Source: Saccoglossus kowalevskii
Taxonomy: Eukaryota > Hemichordata > Enteropneusta > Harrimaniidae
DNA length: 23,874 nt
Assembly: GCF_000003605.2 (NCBI RefSeq)
Contig: NW_003141807.1
Coordinates: 486,724-510,597 of the forward strand
Direction of reading: 5' to 3'
Part shown: positions 16,769 through 23,874 of the stretch, piece by piece
Layout of the letters: each line of letters starts with the position of its first letter
Position numbering within the stretch: position 1 is the stretch's first letter
Translations under genes and position numbers: made by a program
The notes under the pieces: generated by a model
The model's database searches: none
Seen by the model: the letters and a program-made list of their open reading frames with translations, nothing else
Told to the model about the DNA's origin: nothing

Positions 16769-17692
16769 CTAAGCGACAGCCTATACATAGAGTTGTTTGT
16801 CGAAGCGAGGTCACAGTGCAGCCTAAGTGTCATTATTGAATGATTTTGAAGACAAAGAAGAAACACCAGGGCACATACCAATCAAGGTCACTGGTAGGAC
16901 ACCATATACTTCCCCATATGTTTCTGAACGGTCTATAAACCTTTAAATGAATAATTTGAATTGTTCAATACCTACCATTCGAGTTGTGAATGAAAGAATA
17001 TTCAATGTATAATTCAATTCTGGAATTGATCAAATGTGTACAGTATTAGTATTACAGTAACACGGTTATTTACGCGATTTCTGAAACATTTTCTGTGGAA
17101 CAGAAAACAAAAAAATGTATCAACATTATGACATGACCTTTGTCACACTCAACTATACTGCATATGATATGTTGCAAAATTAACATTAATGTTCTGTCGT
17201 TTTTCACGTGACTACTAAACCATTAAACAGAGCACTTCCGGGTTGAAAGGATTACATTATCATAAAGATTACAGTGACTTTATAACCTTGAAATAGAGTT
17301 TGGCATGTTTAACTGTAAATGCTGTACGTAGATTCTTGAAGCCAAATTTCAGATTCAGGTTGTTTTTTTTTGGGGGGGGGGAATCGAATGTCACGTGACC
17401 GTAAACATTGTTATACATGAAATCTTTAACTAATGTGGCTGTCATACTGTAACACAAGATCAGATTACTTAAACCTCGGAATATAGCACTTCCTGGTTTT
17501 CTTAAAGCGAGTATGCCACACTACTTTACCCATTAAACAAATTGTAAGAGTTACAGTAGTGTTGTATATATGCTAATATTTTCATTAACCTTTCAACCGC
17601 ATAATGCACAGTTTTCCAATCTAATATTCTAAGTAAATTGCACAAATAATGTATAGAATACATGTAGATCATTTCATATTTGTTTGTTTTAG

Positions 17693-19410
17693 AACATTCG
17701 TTCTACAAAAACATTCACATCATCCAAGAAGAATGGGAGCAGACGTATCAAAGAATTCAGGCTTGGACGAGAGATTGAGTGACAAAGATTGTTATTCAGA
17801 ATTGAAGATGCAAGAGCAATTGCGCCATGCGTGGGACACTGACGACATGTCTCCATGTATGAAGGTTTTGAAGGATGGTTTCACCGCACAAATATGCAAA
17901 GACAAACATAAACAATCGTCACATATTACCATGGATGGCATTCGGGGAAAGAAGATGTATCGCACTGGGGTTCACGTCTTTCAATTCAGCTGCCCAAAAA
18001 ATAGGCGAGGCAAAGTTACTATGGTTGGGATAGCGACTCCCCAGGCACCTATAGAATGTCAAGATAACTTCCCACTTCTTGGTGCTACTGGAGACTCATG
18101 GGGCTGGAACCTCACCAGCAATAAATTATATCATGGTGGTGAAGATGTCGGTGTTTATCCGTCTGGTGGCTCCTATGTAGTGCCAGATACTATTTATATG
18201 GCTTTAGATTTAGATAATAGAATCGTGAGGTGAGGGTTTAATATTTAAAGGTCATAACACTTCCGATGATTGTTAAACTGTTTAACCAATTTGTATTTAA
18301 TCCAATATGATCACCAAACCTTGTGGCCGTTTGTTTTGCATGTATAAGAATGGCGCGGCAAAATTAAATTATGAGACACTGATTTGCTAAATTGCTTTTT
18401 GTGTATGTAGCCATCGCTTCCTGTGGCAAAACTTTGTGTAATATTTGTTTGCAATACACTGTCTCATACTAAAATATCGACGTTCAACTATTTCTCGTTG
18501 TCGCGGTAATAGCTATTATTGATCTCAAAAAATAAATATATGGTGCACCATTAATTTAAATGTATAAGACATTTGAAATTATGAGTAATGGAACTCTTTC
18601 AGTTTGTATTCAATTCACGTTGACGGCCACATCAGGCGTAAAGCAGTTCATAAAAATGTATGCATCTGACACATAGAGGCCCGAAACCAACTTTCAGATC
18701 AATGTGATTAGTTGTTCTAACTGACTGTTAAGTGTTGTTTGTGAACTTGGTAGCCATATGTCAATAATGCCAAAACCCAAATTTTAGTTTGCCTAGAGTC
18801 ATGTAACAAGTATGTCCGGCAAACACAGTAACTAATCGAAAATCACGTGCACCTAATTTACATTAGTCCCTAATAACATAGAAATTTGAAAATATTCTGT
18901 TCAGTTTACAACAAACGACACAACATGTGGAAGAAATAAACCTGAAAGATGATCACAGATCTCCATAGATATTTTCCGCAATAATAGGAATAATTTTAAC
19001 ATTTTACGCAATAATAAATAGTATTGTTTTATGTGTCCAGTCTTGAAATTTTCCGCTCTATCCGATTTGTGTAATTTCGATTAGATATTTAAACCAGGAT
19101 ATTCAGTTTCGGGATATGTCTCTTAGTGGCAGATGTCAGAGCTTGCCAATCACATGGTTAGATCCAGACTGAGCATGTTAAAATGTTAAAAAAGTGCACA
19201 AGTACAAGGACATATATAGAAAAATGTAACAGTAACATATACGACAGATGCTGACTGGAGATTTGTTCTGGTTTATTATTAGTTTTCGTGATGATCGAGC
19301 AGACTTGGGAGTGGCCTTTAGTGAGATATCATTATATAAAATACTATGTATTGCCGCCTGTACATCAAGTTGTCGGTGTAAAATTAAAATGATATATATG
19401 GGAACAGAGA
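17693..19410 (+). CDS. Copy B exons 1-2: N-terminus and SPRY domain
   Basis: Exon 1 is 17693-18229 with ATG at 17733, exon 2 is 19283-19410. The N-terminus is MGADVSKNSG, which keeps the MGxxxSK signal although residues 4 and 5 differ from copy A. SPRY landmarks are all present: GIRGK, GVHVFQF, DSWGWNLTSNKLYHGG, VPDTIYMALDLDN, LGVAFSE, CKIKMIYMG. The putative pocket segment is TSSCRC here against TSSYQC in copy A, so the ligand-facing loop differs between the copies. The 1053-bp intron between the two exons shows no other gene. Confidence 0.87.
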
Positions 19411-22400
19411 GTGAGTATGCACACTGTTGAATTTACATTTGACTTAAAATATATTCAATAATATTATCCAATTTGCATTCGAACTTATATTTTTGTACTG
19501 ATTAGCACAACCACTTTCATGTAAATAATTAAAATATCAATTATAATTCTAGCACGTATCCCTCCACCGATTGGTGAAAGTTATTATACATTTGACACCA
19601 ATTTCAATGAATGTATGGAAATTACGTCTAGTGGGAGAGTTGCAGTGAGACAAAGGTAAAATATACTAATTAATATTTACATGTTTTTTCAAAATCCTGT
19701 AAGGTATGTGATTCTAATGTATTTCGTGTATTTTTATGCCGTATATTAATGGTTATATGTATATATATATATATATATATATGCATCAGCTTATTAGATG
19801 ATAATAGACGGATTTTGACAAGCAATCCGCTCAGGACTTGTGAGCTGTTCGGGGTTCGTGTTGATGCTGTGGTCCCAGGACAAAACAAAATTCTTGAGAT
19901 AGGAATTACAACCAAATCGGGCGAGATATGCATATGGTCTGGTTTACACGTGTTTGAGAATGGTCAACCAATTTTAGAAGTCCAGAAAAATCTAGATGAC
20001 GCCACGGTAAGTTTTATGTTTGCACGAATGTTCATTTTATAATTCTACATTAAAATCATGACACACAATTTCTAGCGTTTGGGAACGCAATATACGGATA
20101 CACGGGTTCGAACAGCTGCAATACAACGAATGTGTATTTACGTCTGACCTATATGCATATGTCTTTCCAGACAGGTGATACAATCGGTGTAGAACAACAT
20201 AGAGATGACTCAATTAGTTTTTATTTTAATGTTGAGGCAATTAGTAATAGAATACAATTGAAGAGTAGACCACATGAAGTGTATGGTTCCATTGATATGT
20301 GTGACGAGACTGAACGGGTCACTATTTGTCGTGAGTAGCAGTTGTTTCTCATTATTTGTTGCATTTGACTATAAATGGAATCATGGGAGGGGGGAAAGTA
20401 AGCGGCGTTTCCATCCTAACATTAATATGGTATCATACCCAGACACATATACGCTATAGACTAGATTTATTATGGATATAACCCAAATAGAAAACTGGAT
20501 CAATACATTGTTTTGATGAACAATTCACACTATAAGCTTTTTCAACTGTTCTCTTTTAAGAAATGTCATGATTATAATGTCACCTAGACTCGCATTGTAG
20601 GTGTCGAAAATTCTTCATTATGAGTCTTGTTACACTTCTCGTAAACATTTCATATTTTAATTGTTCATGAACCCACCATATTACATTATGCTATGAACTC
20701 TGGGAAATAGTGGCGCTCGCAGACCGAGAACCAAATATATTCGTGGAACAAACAACAAATAAATAATAATTCTCAGCAATGGCCAGGTCGTATAAGAGCC
20801 TAATAATCGTACTACACAACAAAATGTACAATCTAGAAAAGGAAATACTTCTGCGGTGTCAACATTTAGCATTCTATCATAGCTGGCGTACAAGAAGTAA
20901 TAGAATAATGTGATTAATTAATTATATAGGGTCAGTCATCTTGAATACGGCTTGAAACTATATAAAGAGACAAGTTGAGAAACTGTTTTTTAGATTCCAA
21001 CAAATCAGGTAAAAATACCAAACTTTTACAGCAAAACGATTTGTTGTAGTAACATTAGGCCAAACGCGTGTGTGGAAAAGTTCCTTGCACCTCATTATAC
21101 GTAAAACCTAAAACACATTCCTGGGTTATTTAAAACCAAATTTATCGTCAAATTTATCAACTGAAAGACTATCGCTGATTGTCGCTTCTTATGATAATAC
21201 GATAATGGTATAATCCGGCGCGTTGGAATCTGACACCAAATTAAAAAAAAAATCATACAGCTAAACGGTGAGCCGGTTAGATGACTGTTTTACCAATGTG
21301 CGTTTACGAACCGTTATGTCATCTGGTGCAGTACGTATCCCATTCGTGACTAAATCCAGATCAGAAATATCGGTTTCACAGTTATTGATTTTTTTCAGCA
21401 TCCAGTATATCCAGTAATACACGTGGAACTGACACAAGTGTGTTAAGAGATACAATAAAACAATGTAATCCAAATGCTGCGATGTTTAAAATGAGACAGA
21501 CGGTTCAAGCATTAAAGAAGGACATGTTTTCCACTGTTGAGGAAAAACTTGACGCCGTGATATCAAATATCCACGACCCAATGAAATATAATATGGATGT
21601 AAATACACAGAGATTATTTGGAGATCACCTAGCAAAAATTGGTGCAGCAGAAGAGCTAACAAAACTGTTGAAAACAATAATAGAAATGAAACTCTACTCT
21701 AAGTATGTATCTGGTGTGAATGTTATTTGCGTCACATGTTTGAACCTCTGTGATGAAAGTGAACAAATCAGTAGAGCATTCTGCAAGTGTGGATTGCTTG
21801 ATACATTAATCATTATACTTGGAAAGTTCAACATTCATAAAGATTTAAGAAATGAGGTAGGTCTAATTACTCTATGTTTCAATTATACAAATTATGACAT
21901 TGTCGACTTAGTGTAGTATGATTCCCTGATCTTTTTTTATATTTGCAGAAAATCCGATTATTGGTGTGGACGACACTTGGAATTATGTACAACTGTGTGA
22001 AATTGTCTGAGAATCAATACATTTTTTGCAAACCAGGCTATAGTAGAGTGTCTGCTACCTTTGACCAAATCACACACAATGGTGATATCTGTTACAGCAA
22101 TGTTAGTTTTATCCACCATACCTAATGCACGCAAAATTATAGTTACAGATGACGCAATACGTTATCTCTTAGAATTACTCAAACGAGCTTTCAGTACACA
22201 CAATTTACGGGTTGTGACAGATATCGCATCATTTTCCGCATATGAAATAATGACTGGATTAGCAAATTTTGCTAGCGATGTGGCGAACAACAAAAAAATG
22301 GTTAAAAATGGATGTCTTCCTATTTTTGTTGACATTCTTCGGAAAGGAGATAAACCTGCACATGAATGCATATGCTATATTCTTTGGTCCCTGACAATGA

Positions 22401-23011
22401 TGGGTTGCTTTAAAAGGAAAATCCAACAAGAGAAAGGGTTGATCAAGGCCTTAATAGACATCATGGAAGGAAGTAATGGCTATCTAAAACATTTAACAAA
22501 ATGTCTTTTTGATTCCTTAACAGGTAAGTAAAAAATCACATGGTAGCTGTAGACCTTGAAATAAACCACACTTGAGTGTTACATTTTGTAATCACATTCA
22601 AATAAACCAAAATATGGTTTTCCTCTTTGCGATAATTACAAATTCTAATAAATAAGATGGTGTAATTCACATTTGTTTAGTTGTAATATATGTTTATGTT
22701 TAGAAGTCACGGGAGAGAGAGGACCATGTGAATATAAAATGTTGTGTGAGCGGTACAAAACCTCATTCAAATTACCAGGTAAGTTCTGTTATTTTGAAAT
22801 CAAAACAATCCACTTATCAGAAGCGATGAGAAAACTTTCTACCAGTAACTTTTATCTGATTCTTTGCTCTAGAGGAATTCTTTGACAAACAATATAACAT
22901 GTGTTACTGTGCTTCTTGTCACGTTGAAAGAAATGACAAGCTATATTATTTTAGAGGAAAACCAGCACGCCCATATGCTCTCCCAATCGGCTGGTGCAGA
23001 TTTGCACTCAA
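17733..23011 (+). CDS. Copy B gene: SPRY-NHR-helical repeat protein, ART exons not in window
   Basis: Coding exons: 17733-18229, 19283-19410, 19553-19655, 19808-20006, 20171-20330, 20994-21008, 21399-21856, 21949-22523, 22704-22778, 22873-23011. All splice sites are GT-AG and phases match copy A. Exon 7 (458 nt) is intact here, which shows that copy A lost 4 nt. Exon 8 has 575 nt against 574 in copy A, because an extra T near 22018 (gaatcaaTacat) shifts the frame; the correct frame returns for the remaining 156 codons to the end of the exon. No counterpart of the three ART exons is found to the end of the window: the intron after 23011 runs into a hairpin and foreign sequence. Either a large insertion separates them, or this copy has lost its catalytic domain. 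Confidence 0.83.
18230..19282 (+). other. Intron 1 of copy B gene
   Basis: 1053 bp between the two SPRY exons. Alignable with copy A in patches, with extra sequence around 18630-18960. No gene seen. Confidence 0.65.
19553..20330 (+). CDS. Copy B exons 3-5: NHR domain
   Basis: Exons 19553-19655, 19808-20006 and 20171-20330, identical in length and phase to copy A. The diagnostic segment is GDTIGVEQHRDDSISFYFN with VEAISN following (FNGE in copy A becomes FNVE, so the turn glycine is lost). The acceptor of exon 5, 'tctttccag' just before 20171, is stronger than its copy A counterpart and supports the exon boundary. An (AT)n microsatellite lies about 25 bp upstream of exon 4. Confidence 0.85.
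19759..19783 (+). repeat. (AT)n microsatellite
   Basis: About eleven AT units in the intron just before copy B exon 4. Copy A has a short 'atatatacatatgc' there. Confidence 0.9.
20331..21398 (+). other. Introns around the microexon, copy B
   Basis: Counterpart of 6122-7354, holding the microexon at 20994-21008 and CTATATAAAG at 20958-20967. No other feature is supported. Confidence 0.5.
20994..21008 (+). CDS. Copy B microexon, 15 nt
   Basis: Bounded by 'ttttttag' and 'gtaaaa'. The length and the last eight bases (AAATCAG before the donor, with the preceding C) agree with 7014-7028. Of three base differences from copy A, one is synonymous and one changes Tyr to Asn in the assumed frame. Confidence 0.58.
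21399..22523 (+). CDS. Copy B exons 7-8: ARM/HEAT-like helical region, frame broken in exon 8
   Basis: Exons 21399-21856 and 21949-22523. Exon 7 is fully open and shows the intact version of the segment damaged in copy A, reading SRAFCKCGLLDTLIIILGKF before the donor 'gag|gtaggt'. Exon 8 opens with KIRLLVWTTLGIMYNCVKLS as in copy A, then an extra T near 22018 throws the frame out; from 22061 the homologous frame is open again to the donor. Only one lesion is visible in more than 1 kb of coding sequence, so decay is recent or the base is an error. Confidence 0.82.
22704..23011 (+). CDS. Copy B exons 9-10: Cys-rich linker and GWCRF motif
   Basis: Exons 22704-22778 (or from 22707 if the second AG of 'tagaag' is used) and 22873-23011. 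The encoded cluster is YNMCYCASCHVER followed by YALPIGWCRFALK, the same as copy A apart from a few changes upstream. The donor at 23012 is intact (aa|gtaagt), so a downstream exon is expected but is not seen before the window ends. Confidence 0.82.
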
Positions 23012-23050
23012 GTAAGTAATCACCAATGATATGGCGGTTTAATTATTTAA

Positions 23051-23191
23051 GCAATAACCCCCGCCGAAGGCGGGTATACCACGAGATATTGCACAATTCA
23101 CGACATATATGCACGAGCCGCAGGCGAGTGCATATATGGAGTGAATTGTGCAATATCAAGTGGTATACCCAACTTCGGCGGGGGTTATTGC
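23051..23191. repeat. 141-bp near-perfect hairpin (foldback element)
   Basis: The two 69-nt arms pair as stems of 19, 11, 17, 11 and 3 bp around a GCA loop. The stems are separated by four symmetrical 2x2 mismatches and are otherwise perfect. The outer stem is GCAATAACCCCCGCCGAAG with its exact complement at 23173-23191. The innermost part reads CACGAGCCGCAGGCGAGTG. Copy A does not have it at the matching place (near 8972), so it was gained in copy B or marks the edge of a larger insertion. No transposase is encoded in it. Confidence 0.9.
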
Positions 23192-23874
23192 TATTATATT
23201 ATACCAGTATATTGACAATTCGATAAAACTTGTAAAAAAAGAGTTTACTAACTTTACTTTCATCTACTAAAAGATCATGATTATGGCCCTTGAACATGAA
23301 TATTTATAAGAATAGTATGTAGTTGTACGCTGAATGCATACAAAAATTACATGCGCAACACAGTTCAAATTGAATACAAACTAATTTTTATTCCACATAA
23401 AAATGAAACATATCCACGTTGAATAGAGCAGCGTAAACACACAAATTAGCATAACAAAGGATGACCTTTCTGACCTTTTACTGACGCACAACGCGATTTG
23501 AAATACAGGGTCGTGTACAGTTTGGGTCATTTAAACAACGGATTTTCCACGTTTTCATTCCGGTTTTTGTACAATTTGGACTGTAATTTGCCCATTGAAA
23601 GTACAGTTGTGAAATAAACCGGTTTTGTGACTCAACATACTACTTGTAACTGTGGATATTTGACGTTCAGCGGTACTTGGTTCGACCGAAATTTGAGACG
23701 CGGCGGGACGCGGTGTATCATGTACGGCGACCGGCACAGCGACCTCAGTTCCAACATCTGACCTGGATACCTTTGGTATAACCAAAGTTTTGTGACAGTA
23801 TGACTGACAGTTTTGTCATTGTTCTGGGGTAAGTTTGATGGTGTAAAATTCGGATTTTCGCATCGTTTTGTGAC
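23192..23874. other. Unmatched DNA right of the hairpin
   Basis: This DNA has no counterpart in copy A. It is less A/T-rich near the right edge. A minus-strand open frame (23555 to about 23830) ends in LFHNCTFNGQITVQIVQKP. That tail is loosely like the C-terminal ends of some invertebrate tyrosine-recombinase (Crypton-type) ORFs, but I cannot confirm it. It may be the 3' part of a mobile element inserted in copy B's intron. Confidence 0.35.

Larger units (their letters stand above)
14755..17692. other. Upstream region of copy B gene, no recognised gene
   Basis: Homologous to 1-3548 but lacking the extra ~570 bp. Copy B has its own local repeats: a 36-bp tandem duplication (16494-16562), a GGTCCTTCG repeat (16635-16662) and a T9G10 run (17363-17381). 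No coding region is supported other than the conserved open segment at 16264-16464. The acceptor at 17691-17692 implies an upstream untranslated exon that I cannot place. Confidence 0.6.
14755..23056 (+). repeat. Tandem segmental duplication, copy B
   Basis: Second copy of the duplicated unit, in direct orientation. The nine main coding exons and the microexon all have counterparts in copy A with equal lengths, apart from the two frameshifting indels and a 3-nt difference at one acceptor. Introns remain alignable with small indels. The left limit is near 14755, shortly after the retroelement fossil. The right limit is 'gcaata' at 23051-23056, the outer edge of the hairpin. In the 166 residues of exon 1 I count 21 amino-acid differences from copy A, so the copies have diverged noticeably in protein sequence. 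Confidence 0.92.

Noticed and set aside
23026-23226. 66-codon open frame over the hairpin (PRRRRVYHE...)
   Set aside because: It is simply the hairpin read through. Both arms are translated as arginine-rich text, and there is no gene context.
1-23874. CRISPR array, operon structure, rRNA or tRNA genes
   Set aside because: No regularly spaced repeats, no bacterial gene layout, and no tRNA- or rRNA-like stretches were seen on either strand.

Overview
This is eukaryotic DNA, AT-rich, with short GT-AG introns, strong Kozak context at the predicted starts, and animal protein families (SPSB-type SPRY, neuralized NHR, NEURL4-type C-terminus). A decayed Penelope-like retroelement with a Naiad-like domain order also points to an invertebrate. 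A marine lophotrochozoan such as a bivalve is my best guess, but the sequence alone does not fix the species. A 50-base N run (12676-12725) marks a scaffold gap.

The window is dominated by a tandem segmental duplication. Copy A runs from about the window start to 8972 and copy B from about 14755 to 23056. Both introns and upstream DNA align between the copies, so the duplication is fairly recent. Each copy carries the same plus-strand multi-exon gene. In order, the protein has: a short N-terminus beginning MGxxxSK (a textbook N-myristoylation signal), an SPSB-like SPRY domain, an NHR (neuralized homology repeat) domain, a helical ARM/HEAT-like region, a Cys-rich linker, and an ADP-ribosyltransferase-like (ART) C-terminal domain of the kind found in NEURL4. 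My exon model for copy A has 13 coding exons, including a 15-nt microexon and one GC-AG intron. It would encode about 946 residues if the reading frame were unbroken.

Neither copy is unbroken as sequenced. Copy A has a net 4-nt deletion in the first helical-repeat exon. Copy B has a 1-nt insertion in the second. Copy B also stops matching copy A in the intron before the ART exons, exactly where a 141-bp near-perfect hairpin sits, followed by unrelated DNA. The ART exons of copy B are therefore lost or lie to the right of the window.

Between the copies (11069-14754) are non-coding DNA with a ~55-bp dispersed direct repeat, the gap, a short coding-like scrap, and the minus-strand retroelement (about 13250-14608). 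Its GIY-YIG endonuclease lies before the reverse transcriptase, the permuted order of Naiad-type Penelope-like elements. The upstream regions of both gene copies (1-3548; 14755-17692) have no gene I can name, but they share paired TGACTCA motifs and a conserved open segment of unknown nature. Copy A alone carries a TTAA-flanked 108-bp MITE-like element there.

The likely biology (inference) is a membrane-anchored protein that recognises substrates through SPRY and NHR domains and modifies them by ADP-ribosylation, in a gene family that duplicates and decays quickly, as immune-type families do.
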